DNA of 64,000 nt from NCBI RefSeq assembly GCF_001077535.1, contig NZ_CP011968.1, positions 3,968,001-4,032,000 on the forward strand, in the 5' to 3' direction. The translations under genes and the position numbers were made by a program. Under the pieces are notes generated by a model, which was not told the DNA's origin, did no database searches, and saw only the letters and a program-made list of their open reading frames with translations. Below, in pieces: positions 1 to 11,543 of this stretch. Source of the stretch: Clostridioides difficile ATCC 9689 = DSM 1296 (GTDB taxonomy: Bacteria > Bacillota > Clostridia > Peptostreptococcales > Peptostreptococcaceae). Within the stretch, counting starts at the first letter, position 1; the number at the start of each line of letters is the position of its first letter.

Positions 1-3703
<3,703 letters not shown>

Positions 3704-3777
3704 AAGTTTATCAGGCTCAGATACTATTGTTATCAAAATATCTGGCTTTATGGTTTGTTTCTTGTTTTATAAATTAA

Positions 3778-3793
3778 CCTACTGTTTAATTTT
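3778..3793 (-). other. 16S leader arm of the RNase III processing stem, with boxA
   Basis: The plus strand reads CCTACTGTTTAATTTT here; its exact 16-base reverse complement lies past the 16S 3' end at 2172-2187. Pairing of the two arms would loop out the whole 16S, as expected for rRNA processing by RNase III. A boxA-like sequence (minus strand TGAACTTTGAAAA, 3790-3802) overlaps the arm, similar to the one in the spacer. Confidence 0.8.
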
Positions 3794-3838
3794 CAAAGTT
3801 CATTTTTTATGTTTGCCCTTTTCTTAAGGACAAGTAAT

Positions 3839-3867
3839 ACTATATCACCTTAAAAATAATTCGTCAA
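3839..3867 (-). promoter_or_regulatory. rrn operon promoter
   Basis: On the minus strand there is a -35 TTGACG (3862-3867), a 17-base spacer and a -10 TATAGT (3839-3844). Transcription would start near 3832, about 130 bases ahead of the 16S 5' end. It is the best sigma-A-type promoter in this gap and lies where an rrn promoter should be. Confidence 0.8.
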
Positions 3868-3988
3868 TACTTTTTTTGTTTTTTATTTTAAAAAAGGTTA
3901 TAACTTTTGGTTTTTTTTAATAAATATAATTAAAACTAATAGATATAACCCTTGATATTACAAACAATGCATGCATATATAATTTTAC

Positions 3989-4183
3989 CTATTTTGCAAT
4001 TTTATTTTCATAAGAATATGAATTAGCTCTCACTCTATCTACCCAAACATTTATACTCTTAACTTTATTAACATTAGTTGTACCCTCAAAAATATCCATT
4101 GCATCCTTACAAAAATATATCATAACATCAAGAACCAAAAATCCAACACAAAATAAACATAAAAAATTAATTACTTGAAACAT
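3989..4183 (-). CDS. Small hypothetical membrane protein (64 aa)
   Basis: I do not recognise this protein. The reading frame is open to 4270, but the only good ribosome site (GGGGGA, seven bases before ATG) favours the internal start at 4183, giving 64 aa. Residues about 3-25 are a hydrophobic stretch that would make one membrane helix; the rest is short, polar and basic. The excluded upstream part encodes a repeated IIYE motif from a short direct repeat in the DNA, which looks like non-coding sequence. The gene sits alone between the rrn promoter and lysS, and no partner is evident. It may not be a real gene. Confidence 0.45.
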   Translation of the reverse strand: MFQVINFLCLFCVGFLVLDVMIYFCKDAMDIFEGTTNVNKVKSINVWVDRVRANSYSYENKIAK

Positions 4184-4392
4184 CAGACATTCCCCCAATA
4201 ATTTTTTATATATAGTATTCTCATAAATTATTCTTTTTACCTTCTCATAAATTATTCTAAATATTTTCATAATAAATTACTTTCAATCATATTTTCTAAA
4301 TATAAAGTCTCAATCAACAAAAACTAATATCAATTTCTAACGTTTGTTGGTAATTTATAAATTAAATATCTAAAAGAATCTTTGAAGCATAT

Positions 4393-4483
4393 AAAAAGCA
4401 TTCTACACTGACATTTTAAATAAAATTTAGCTATTTATTGATAATTTAATAGCTAAACTTTATTTAAAACTTAGTAGAATGCT
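4393..4483 (-). terminator. Terminator after lysS (long hairpin)
   Basis: GCATTCTAC at 4398 and GTAGAATGC at 4474-4482 pair, with a second inner pairing (TTTAGCTATT with AATAGCTAAA). On the minus strand the stem is followed by TTTTT. It starts nine bases past the lysS stop codon. Confidence 0.75.
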
Positions 4484-4491
4484 AATATTTC

Positions 4492-6021
4492 TTAGTTTTC
4501 TTCTTCTTTATTTGGATTGTTATCAATAGGTTTCATAGTCGGGAATAATAATACATCTCTTATAGATGGAGAGTTAGTTAATAACATAATTACTCTATCT
4601 ATACCTATTCCTAGTCCTCCTGTAGGAGGTAGACCTACCTCTAATGCTTTTAAGAAATCTTCATCCATTTCAAAAGCTTCATCATCACCTAATTCTCTTT
4701 TTCTTAATTGGTCTATAAATCTTCCTTTTTGGTCAATAGGGTCATTAAGTTCAGAAAATGCATTAGCTAACTCCCACTTATTAGCAAATGCCTCAAATCT
4801 ATCAGTTCTTCTTGGGTCTTCAACATTTCTCTTAGATAATGGAGATACTTCAACTGGATGATGAGTTATAAATGTTGGTTGGATTAATTTATCTTCTCCA
4901 AATTCTTCAAAGAAAGCATTTATTACTTCCCCTCTTCTCATTCCAGGTTTTATCTCTATACCTTTTTCCCTAGCAACTTCTAGTGCCTCTTCATCTGTAT
5001 TTATAGTAGAAAAATCTACACCAGAATATTCTTTAACACAATCTTCCATACTCATTCTTTTCCAAGGTGGTGTAAAGTTTATTTCTGTTCCTTGATAGTT
5101 AACTATCATACTTCCTGTAGCAACTTCAGCCATATGTGCAATAACATTTTCTGTTATTTCCATCATATCAGTATAGTCTGCATATGCTTGATATAATTCT
5201 ATTGCAGTATATTCAGGATTATGTTTTAAATCCATACCTTCATTTCTAAACATTCTTCCCATTTCATAAACTTTATCAAATCCACCAACAATAAGTCTTT
5301 TTAAATACAATTCATTCGCTATTCTTAAATACATTGGTATATGTAAAGTATTATGATTAGTTATAAATGGTCTAGCATTTGCCCCACCTGCTATAGTATT
5401 TAATATTGGAGTCTCAACTTCTAAAAATCCTCTATCATCTAAGTATGCTCTTAATGCTTTTAATGCTTTTGTTCTAATTAAAAAAGCATTTTTTACTTCT
5501 GGATTTACTATTAAGTCAACATATCTTTGTCTATATCTTAGTTCTTGGTCTTTTAATCCATGATATTTTTCTGGTAAAACTTGTAAAGATTTACATAGTA
5601 ATACTACAGATTTAGCCTTTACAGATATTTCACCTTTTTTAGTTTTAAAGATTTCTCCTTCAATTCCAACTATATCTCCAATATCATATGTTGAAAATAC
5701 ACTATATTCTTCCTCTCCTATAGCATCTAGTCTTACATAAGATTGGATTCTTCCCTCTTGGTCTTGAATATCTATAAAGCCAGCTTTTCCTTGTATTCTC
5801 TTGCTCATTATACGTCCTGCTATTTTTGTAGTTTTACCTTCAAGAGAATCAAAGTTATCTTTTATATCCATAGAATAATGAGTTCTATCATATCTACTTT
5901 CTTTAAAAGGATCTCTACCTGACTCTTGTAATTTTTTTAGTTTATCTCTTCTTACTTGAAGTACTTCACTAAGGTCTTCTTGAATTTGCGCTTCTTCATT
6001 GCTTTGTTGATTATTTTTCAT
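4492..6021 (-). CDS. lysS: Lysyl-tRNA synthetase, class II
   Basis: Charges tRNA-Lys with lysine in the cytosol. The 509 aa length is typical. An N-terminal OB-fold anticodon-binding domain covers roughly residues 60-165, and the class II catalytic core follows, with motif 2 ([13 protein letters not shown]) and the C-terminal motif 3 ([13 protein letters not shown]). The start ATG has GGAGG eight bases upstream. It lies 14 bases after the greA frame and is transcribed with it, an arrangement common in Firmicutes (greA-lysS). No T-box leader is seen. A strong terminator follows. Confidence 0.98.
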   Translation of the reverse strand: MKNNQQSNEEAQIQEDLSEVLQVRRDKLKKLQESGRDPFKESRYDRTHYSMDIKDNFDSLEGKTTKIAGRIMSKRIQGKAGFIDIQDQEGRIQSYVRLDAIGEEEYSVFSTYDIGDIVGIEGEIFKTKKGEISVKAKSVVLLCKSLQVLPEKYHGLKDQELRYRQRYVDLIVNPEVKNAFLIRTKALKALRAYLDDRGFLEVETPILNTIAGGANARPFITNHNTLHIPMYLRIANELYLKRLIVGGFDKVYEMGRMFRNEGMDLKHNPEYTAIELYQAYADYTDMMEITENVIAHMAEVATGSMIVNYQGTEINFTPPWKRMSMEDCVKEYSGVDFSTINTDEEALEVAREKGIEIKPGMRRGEVINAFFEEFGEDKLIQPTFITHHPVEVSPLSKRNVEDPRRTDRFEAFANKWELANAFSELNDPIDQKGRFIDQLRKRELGDDEAFEMDEDFLKALEVGLPPTGGLGIGIDRVIMLLTNSPSIRDVLLFPTMKPIDNNPNKEEEN

Positions 6022-6035
6022 TTTTTTCCTCCAAA

Positions 6036-6515
6036 TTATCTTCTTATTTCTAATATTTCAAACTTAGCAACTCCATCAGGAACTTGCACTTCCACAACTT
6101 CTTTCGCAGCTCTACCTAAAAGTGCTTTCCCTACAGGAGATTCGTTTGATATTTTACCATCATATGGGTCTGCTTCTGTCGAACCAACTATAGTATATTC
6201 AACCTCTTCATCAAATTCTAAATCCTTAACTTTAACTATTGATCCTATTGTAACAACATTAAGGTCTATTTTGCTTTCATCTATGATAACAGCTTTTCTA
6301 ACCATATTTTCTAATTTTAAAATTCTTTCTTCAACTTGTGCTTGTTCCTTTTTAGCTTCATCATACTCAGCATTTTCAGATAAATCACCAAAAGATATAG
6401 CAACTTTTATTCTCTCTGCAACTTCTTTTCTCTTTACAACCTTTAAGTTTTCTAATTCTTCTTCTAATTTATCATATCCCTCTTATGTCAATAAAAACTC
6501 TTTATTTTCTTCCAT
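6036..6515 (-). pseudogene. greA: Transcription elongation factor GreA, interrupted by an in-frame stop at codon 11
   Basis: Read from the ATG at 6515 (GAAGGAG upstream), the frame encodes MEENKEFLLT, then TAA at 6483-6485, then [14 protein letters not shown] and the complete remainder of GreA to 6036. Apart from the stop, the length (159 codons) and sequence fit an intact GreA: N-terminal coiled coil with the acidic tip [10 protein letters not shown], then the C-terminal FKBP-like domain. One change (CAA to TAA) would explain the stop. GreA rescues backtracked RNA polymerase by stimulating transcript cleavage; the catalytic acidic residues sit in the coiled-coil tip. The first ATG after the stop (6305) would make only an 89-residue C-terminal domain without that tip. 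It could be a real null allele, a readthrough case or a sequencing error. Confidence 0.85.
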
Positions 6516-6623
6516 TATAAATACAACTCCTTCACAAATTTCTTAGGAATTTTCCTAATTATATTTTAAAAATTTTATAATCTTTTTTTAATTTATGCGC
6601 TATATTATAAGTCACTATTATTT

Positions 6624-7592
6624 TTATGTCAAGGAGTCTTCCATATAGTACTCCAATTTCGACACAACTTCTTGATAGTCTTCTATTTTGTTAATTTCAT
6701 CCCTTAATTTTGCAGAGTTTCTAAGTCCTTTTAAATACCAAGCGATGTGTTTTCTCATTTCCCTTACAGCTACATACTCTCCATGTTCTTCTACTGCAAG
6801 TTTTAAATGCTTAATGGCAGTACTTATTTTTTCGTTAAGAGTTGGCTCTGGCAAAATCTCGCCTGTATTCATATAATGGTTTATTCTTTTAAATATCCAA
6901 GGGTTACCTTGAGCACCCCTACCTATCATTATAGCATCACAACCAGTTTTGTCTAACATATTTATTGAATCTTCTATTGTAAATACATCACCATTTCCTA
7001 TAACAGGTATACTCAAATTTTTCTTAATCTCTGCAATTATATCCCAGTCTGCTTTGCCTGTATAAAACTGTTCTCTAGTTCTTCCATGTATTGCTAAAGC
7101 ACTTATTCCACAATCCTCTGCTATCTTTGCTATTTCAACAGCATTTACACTATTATCATCCCAGCCTTTTCGAATCTTTAAAGTCACTGGCTTTTTTGAG
7201 TTCTTCACTACTGCCCTCAATACCTCTTCTGCAAGCTTAGGATTTTTCATAAGTGCTGAGCCATCTCCATTTTTAACTACTTTTGGAGCTGGACACCCCA
7301 TATTTATATCGAGAATCTCATTTGAATAATCATTCATTATCTCTGCTGCTCTTCCCATAAACTCTGGTTCTGAACCGAATATCTGAACTGCTACAGGATG
7401 TTCTTCCTCTTCTATCTTAAGCATTTTTTTAGTATTTTCATCATCATAGCAAAGTGCCTTACCATTTATCATTTCTGTATATAAAAGCCCACATCCCTGT
7501 TCTTTACAAATTAATCTAAATGGAAGGTCTGTTACACCTGCCATAGGTGATAGAAAAACTTTATTTTTCAATTCTAAATTTCCTATTTTCAT
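6624..7592 (-). CDS. dusB: tRNA-dihydrouridine synthase B
   Basis: Flavin enzyme that reduces uridines in the D-loop of tRNA. The 322 aa protein has the TIM-barrel start VFLSPMAGVTDLPFR, the MINGKAL segment, the catalytic Cys region DINMGCPAPKVVKNGDGSAL, and the FMN-phosphate site GNGDVFTIED and MIGRGAQGNPWIF. Ribosome site AGGAG lies six bases before ATG. It precedes greA-lysS by about 110 bases on the same strand, a frequent Firmicute order, and follows coaX after a terminator. Confidence 0.95.
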   Translation of the reverse strand: MKIGNLELKNKVFLSPMAGVTDLPFRLICKEQGCGLLYTEMINGKALCYDDENTKKMLKIEEEEHPVAVQIFGSEPEFMGRAAEIMNDYSNEILDINMGCPAPKVVKNGDGSALMKNPKLAEEVLRAVVKNSKKPVTLKIRKGWDDNSVNAVEIAKIAEDCGISALAIHGRTREQFYTGKADWDIIAEIKKNLSIPVIGNGDVFTIEDSINMLDKTGCDAIMIGRGAQGNPWIFKRINHYMNTGEILPEPTLNEKISTAIKHLKLAVEEHGEYVAVREMRKHIAWYLKGLRNSAKLRDEINKIEDYQEVVSKLEYYMEDSLT

Positions 7593-7685
7593 TGTTTTTC
7601 TCCTATTTTTGCCTTTATTTTGTGATTTAACTTTAAATTCTTATTTCCTCATTATAATATACCACATATAGCTAGAAATCTATCA

Positions 7686-7718
7686 TAAAAAGGGAATTGG
7701 ATATATAACCCAATTCCC
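7686..7718 (-). terminator. Terminator after coaX
   Basis: GGGAATTGG (7692-7700) pairs with CCAATTCCC (7710-7718), nine bases without mismatch, followed on the minus strand by TTTTTATG. It ends the panT-coaX transcript. Confidence 0.9.
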
Positions 7719-7728
7719 TGTATATTAA

Positions 7729-8499
7729 TTATTCTTGGTTTTTTTCATATATTATTCTCAATCCTTCTAGTGTTAAAAAACCATCTACATAATCTATACT
7801 TTTCGTCTCTGAAGCAATCAGTTTAGCTAATCCACCTGTAGCTATAACCTTAACATCATCACAATTCAATTCTTTCTTCATCATACTTATTATTTTGTCA
7901 ACTAAACCAACATATCCATAAATTATTCCAGATTGCATGGCTGATACAGTACTCTTACAAATAGTCATACCTGGCTTAGCTAATTCTACTCTAGGTAATT
8001 TAGACGCACTTTGAAATAACGCCTCACTAGATATTTTTATTCCTGGTGCTATTGTTCCACCCAAATATTCACCTTTTTCAGAGATAGCACAAAATGTAGT
8101 TGCTGTTCCAAAATCAACAAGTATACTTGGTGCTCCATACTTTTCTATCCCTGCTACAGCATTAACTATTCTATCTGCCCCAACTTGTTTTGGATTATCA
8201 TATTTTATATTTAGACCTGTTTTTATGCCTGGACCTACTATTAATGGCTGTTTTTTACAGTACTTTATACAAAAGTTTTCAAGAGAATGCATAACATTCG
8301 GAACTACAGATGATATTATAACATCATCAATATCACTTATATTCACATTATCATAATCAAATAGGTTACTTATCAGGATTCCATATTCATCAGACGTTTT
8401 TTCCCTATCTGTTTTAATTCTCCAGTAATTAACTAATTTGTCACCTTTATATATACCTAAAACCATATTAGTATTTCCAACATCAAATACTAGAAGCAT
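7729..8499 (-). CDS. coaX: Type III pantothenate kinase
   Basis: Phosphorylates pantothenate, the first committed step to coenzyme A. The 256 aa length is normal. The N-terminal phosphate-binding motif DVGNTN, the pantothenate and monovalent-cation motif [15 protein letters not shown], and the [10 protein letters not shown] segment identify the ASKHA-fold type III family, which does not resemble CoaA. It starts 18 bases after the transporter gene panT, so substrate uptake and phosphorylation would be co-expressed under the panT leader. Confidence 0.95.
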   Translation of the reverse strand: MLLVFDVGNTNMVLGIYKGDKLVNYWRIKTDREKTSDEYGILISNLFDYDNVNISDIDDVIISSVVPNVMHSLENFCIKYCKKQPLIVGPGIKTGLNIKYDNPKQVGADRIVNAVAGIEKYGAPSILVDFGTATTFCAISEKGEYLGGTIAPGIKISSEALFQSASKLPRVELAKPGMTICKSTVSAMQSGIIYGYVGLVDKIISMMKKELNCDDVKVIATGGLAKLIASETKSIDYVDGFLTLEGLRIIYEKNQE

Positions 8500-8517
8500 A
8501 TGTCATTAACCTTCTTT

Positions 8518-9108
8518 CTATTTTTTGCTTTTCTTAAGTACAGTGGCAACAGCAGCTACTACTAAAGCCCCTACTATTGCTTCTGGCACCCCATTTGCTG
8601 CGGCAAGAGCCATTATTACTTTTCCTGCTGAACCACTTTTACCCATTGCATGAAGATACTTGTCAGCATATAAGACATATATCATTCCTAAAACTCCAGC
8701 TGTATTTAACAGAGAACCTATTGCCCCTGTAATTAAACCTGATATGTATACCTTATTTGTAGCCTTAATTATTAACTGATATACATAATAAGCTAATACA
8801 CCTATCATAACTCTTGGTAATATTGAAACTAATGGATTTATAAAAACAAAAGATGTTACTGTTGGGTTTGTTATAGCATTTAAGAGACTTGATATCCCAA
8901 ATATAAATCCTATTGCTGCCCCAACTATTGGTCCTTCCATAATAGCTCCAATAATAACTGGTATGTGCATTATAGTTGCTTTTGTAGGTCCAACTGGAAT
9001 AAATCCCAATGGAGTCATAGATAGCATAATAGAAATAGCTGATAGTACTCCTATTATAGTCATCTTTCTTACATTTACTTTTCTTACTGATGCACTTGTG
9101 TTCATCAT
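8518..9108 (-). CDS. panT: ECF transporter S component, probably pantothenate (PanT-type)
   Basis: A small integral membrane protein with about five or six hydrophobic segments and the S-component N-terminal pattern KMTIIGVLSAISIMLSMTPLGFIP. S components bind the vitamin and dock onto a shared EcfAAT energising module encoded elsewhere. Pantothenate is inferred from coaX lying 18 bases downstream; the sequence alone does not fix the substrate. I chose the ATG at 9108 (196 aa), eight bases after GGAGGTG, rather than the upstream ATG at 9135, which would put that ribosome site inside the gene. The start region is overlapped by a structured leader, so translation control is likely. Confidence 0.8.
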   Translation of the reverse strand: MMNTSASVRKVNVRKMTIIGVLSAISIMLSMTPLGFIPVGPTKATIMHIPVIIGAIMEGPIVGAAIGFIFGISSLLNAITNPTVTSFVFINPLVSILPRVMIGVLAYYVYQLIIKATNKVYISGLITGAIGSLLNTAGVLGMIYVLYADKYLHAMGKSGSAGKVIMALAAANGVPEAIVGALVVAAVATVLKKSKK

Positions 9109-9120
9109 AAAAAATACACC

Positions 9121-9220
9121 TCCGTTCCAGCTCATTAAGATGCCGGACTACTTAATTTTTTAATTTTTTCGTTTTTTTCTTATAATTATGAGTCAAGCTA
9201 CCATTGTAGGATGCCCGCTC
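9121..9220 (-). ncRNA. Structured 5' leader with two similar hairpins ahead of panT
   Basis: The minus-strand leader has two hairpins that share a pattern: hairpin 1 (9190-9220) has GGGCATC before a CTAC-AATG-GTAG stem-loop and then CTTGA, closed by GAG/CTC; hairpin 2 (9121-9147) has GGCATCTTAATGAGCTGGAA closed by TCCG/CGGA. The 3' strand of hairpin 2 contains the first bases of the Shine-Dalgarno GGAGGTG (9117-9123). A 42-base A/T-rich linker separates them. Tandem conserved hairpins before pantothenate genes recall the pan RNA motif reported from comparative genomics; I cannot confirm the match. It may sense pantothenate, coenzyme A or a precursor. Confidence 0.6.
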
Positions 9221-9231
9221 TAACAAGAATA

Positions 9232-9260
9232 ATTTTATCAAGATGAGTTGCCATTGTCAA
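9232..9260 (-). promoter_or_regulatory. Promoter of panT-coaX
   Basis: Minus-strand -35 TTGACA (9255-9260), 17-base spacer, -10 TAAAAT (9232-9237). The predicted start (about 9225) is just ahead of the first leader hairpin. The -35 is part of a small inverted repeat, TTGTCAA (9254-9260) and TTGACAA (9265-9271), which could be an operator or chance. Confidence 0.75.
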
Positions 9261-9290
9261 CAATTTGACAAGAAAAATATGCTAATTTCA

Positions 9291-10259
9291 TCATATTTCT
9301 CGTTTTTTTACTATATCTTTATATGCCATTATATTTTCTACACTATCCGCTTTTTTTACTGCATTTATTATACTTTTTTCCACAACCTCTACAGCCAATG
9401 AACCTACTAATGTTATATCTGCTTCTATTTCTCCTGTTGATATTGTGAATATTGTATCTCCATCATGAGGTGTATGGATAGGAAAAATAGACTTAGCATA
9501 TCCATCATGTCCCATTTGAGATATCTTTTTACATCCAGCTTTGGTTAACTTAGCATTTGTTGCAATTATCCCAATTGTAGTATTATCTACACTAAATCCA
9601 CCTTTACTTTCACCTTGTTTCATTAATTTATATGTATCAATTGTTTCTGTCCTTTTATCATTTAAAGCACCAGCTATAACCTTACCATTTTCATAAACAT
9701 CTCCAAGAGCATTTACAGCAATTAATGCAGATACAACTAGACCATTATCTAATTTTATAGAATAGCTACCTATTCCGCCTTTCATAGCATATTCCTGACC
9801 TCTTATCTTTCCAACAGTGGCTCCACAACCTGCTCCATAATTTCCTTGATTTAAAATATCAGTATTTGCAACTTCACAAGCTCTATAACCCATCTTTAAA
9901 TCTGGTCTACATTTAAAGCTCCCTACTCCTAAATCAAATAAAACTGCTCCTACAACTATAGGCACTTTACCTACACCTACATCAAAGCCAATTCCTTTTT
10001 CTTCTAAGTATCTACTTACACCACAAGTGGATTCAAGACCATATGCAGAACCTCCAGCCAAAACTACTGCATGAACTTTTTGAACCATATTTACAGGGTC
10101 TAATAAATCGGTTTCTCTAGTCCCTGGAGCAGAGCCCCTTACATCAACACCGCAAGTAGCTCCTTCTTCACATATTACTACTGTGCACCCAGTAAGACCA
10201 TTTCTATCCTCAACCTGCCCAACCTTTAAGCCTTCTATATCCAAAATATTATTATACAT
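9291..10259 (-). CDS. P1/S58 family peptidase (DmpA-like aminopeptidase)
   Basis: Member of the DmpA/ornithine-acetyltransferase-like Ntn-hydrolase family, which activates itself by cleavage and releases N-terminal residues from small peptides or amides. Seen here: the N-terminal LKVGQVEDRNGLTGCTVVIC, the long glycine-rich VLAGGSAYGLESTCGVSRYL, and the processing region VDNTTIGIIATNAKLTKAGC that carries the nucleophile. The 322 aa length is usual. It overlaps the 3' end of birA by eight bases and is probably translationally coupled to it. The physiological substrate is unknown. Confidence 0.9.
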   Translation of the reverse strand: MYNNILDIEGLKVGQVEDRNGLTGCTVVICEEGATCGVDVRGSAPGTRETDLLDPVNMVQKVHAVVLAGGSAYGLESTCGVSRYLEEKGIGFDVGVGKVPIVVGAVLFDLGVGSFKCRPDLKMGYRACEVANTDILNQGNYGAGCGATVGKIRGQEYAMKGGIGSYSIKLDNGLVVSALIAVNALGDVYENGKVIAGALNDKRTETIDTYKLMKQGESKGGFSVDNTTIGIIATNAKLTKAGCKKISQMGHDGYAKSIFPIHTPHDGDTIFTISTGEIEADITLVGSLAVEVVEKSIINAVKKADSVENIMAYKDIVKKREI

Positions 10260-11229
10260 ATCCTTTTTCTCCTCTTATAGAAACTTCACCTGAAATAATT
10301 TCTTTTATACTTCCATCACTTCTTTGAACTAATAAATTTCCCTCTTCATTTATGTCTAAACATTTCACTAGTTCTCTATTATCTCCTTTTAATACATATA
10401 TATTTTTATCTATAATTGCAGAATAATCTCTACATATTTTTAAGGTTTTTTCTTTGGAATTATTTACAGTATAATCTAAATATAATTTTTCAAATTCAGT
10501 CAATACATTCCTAACAATATCTACTCTGGATAACATATACCCTTCTTTATACAATGATGTGGCTTTGTCAGCTATTTCTTGTTCAAAATCCATTATTTTA
10601 ACATTTATTCCAATTCCAAGAACAACATAATTTGTTCTTTCAATTTCAGCAGATAACTCTGTTAATATACCACATATTTTTTTTCCATTTAAAATAACAT
10701 CATTTGGCCATTTTATTAATGTATTTGCTCCTAGATTGTTTAAAGCTTTCGTTACACTTGCTCCTGCTATTAAAGTTATAAATGGAGCTTTGAATGGTTC
10801 CATATTTGGTTTTAATATAATACTCATCCAGATTCCTTCATGAGGTTTTGAATCCCATCTTCTTCCCAATCGTCCTTTCCCCATGTCTTGATGTTCACTT
10901 AAAATCACAGTCCCATCTACACTATTTATAGCTATCCTTTTAGCATGTTCATTTGTTGAATCTATAGTGTCAAGATGTTCAATATTTTTTCCAATAAACT
11001 CTGTATCTAATTTATAGTAAATATTCTGTGGGCTTAATAAATCAGTTGGATTTTCCGCTAATCGATACCCTTTTTTATTTACAGATTCTATATTATATCC
11101 CTCTTCTTTTAAGGCTTTCATATGTTTCCATATAGCTGCACGTGACACCCCTAATTGTTTTGATAATTCTTCTCCTGAAATAAATTCAGATTTATTATTT
11201 AATATAATCTCTATTATTTTATCTCGCAT
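10252..11229 (-). CDS. birA: Bifunctional biotin-protein ligase / biotin operon repressor
   Basis: Attaches biotin to carboxylase carrier proteins and, in this two-domain form, also represses biotin genes. Residues 1-65 are a winged helix (ISGEELSKQLGVSRAAIWKHM), followed by the catalytic domain with the biotinyl-AMP loop GKGRLGRRWDSK, the segment IKWPNDVILNGKKICGILTE, and a small C-terminal domain. At 325 aa it is complete. It heads a two-gene unit with the S58 peptidase. The DNA targets are not in this window as far as I can see. Confidence 0.95.
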   Translation of the reverse strand: MRDKIIEIILNNKSEFISGEELSKQLGVSRAAIWKHMKALKEEGYNIESVNKKGYRLAENPTDLLSPQNIYYKLDTEFIGKNIEHLDTIDSTNEHAKRIAINSVDGTVILSEHQDMGKGRLGRRWDSKPHEGIWMSIILKPNMEPFKAPFITLIAGASVTKALNNLGANTLIKWPNDVILNGKKICGILTELSAEIERTNYVVLGIGINVKIMDFEQEIADKATSLYKEGYMLSRVDIVRNVLTEFEKLYLDYTVNNSKEKTLKICRDYSAIIDKNIYVLKGDNRELVKCLDINEEGNLLVQRSDGSIKEIISGEVSIRGEKGYV

Positions 11230-11413
11230 ATTTCACCTCTAATATGACATAATTTCATGACTTATTTTCTTCTAATAAATAATTATACATTATTAATATA
11301 CTTTTAATACTATTAATTTTAAATTTCCTTTTTAATTATTATAATGGTTGTTTTATATTTTATATTGATGATTTATATAATTTTACATTTTATTTAAATA
11401 ATTTTAAAATAAT
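11230..11413. other. Intergenic region between birA and ftsH
   Basis: Together with the terminator just below it, this makes a gap of 314 bases that is very AT-rich and must hold the birA promoter (minus strand). I see no ORF with a ribosome site and no clear consensus promoter. Confidence 0.5.
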
Positions 11414-11490
11414 AAAAAAACTGAAAGTATCAATTAAATTAATACATGCAAATATAATTTGCTTATTAATTTAATATTATACTTTCAGTT
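11414..11490 (-). terminator. Terminator after ftsH
   Basis: AACTGAAAGTAT (11419) and ATACTTTCAGTT (to 11490) pair perfectly, extended inward by ATTAATTTAAT-type pairing; on the minus strand it is followed by seven T. It lies about 50 bases past the ftsH stop. Confidence 0.85.
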
Positions 11491-11543
11491 TTAGTATTTA
11501 ATCCACATCAGATAATAATCTTAAAATGACCAAGGTCTTAAAA

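Noticed and set aside
6022-6035. A T-box leader for lysS
   Set aside because: The gap to greA is only 14 bases, and nothing resembling a T-box is seen upstream of dusB or greA.
6036-6305. Independent 89-aa gene starting at the ATG at 6305
   Set aside because: It is only the C-terminal domain of GreA; the upstream frame is preserved apart from one stop codon, so it is annotated as one broken gene.
5956-6546. 196-codon plus-strand frame, the longest over the greA region
   Set aside because: It is the complement of greA and the lysS start; codon pattern and low-complexity Ser/Leu content mark it as a shadow. The true frame is the interrupted greA on the minus strand.
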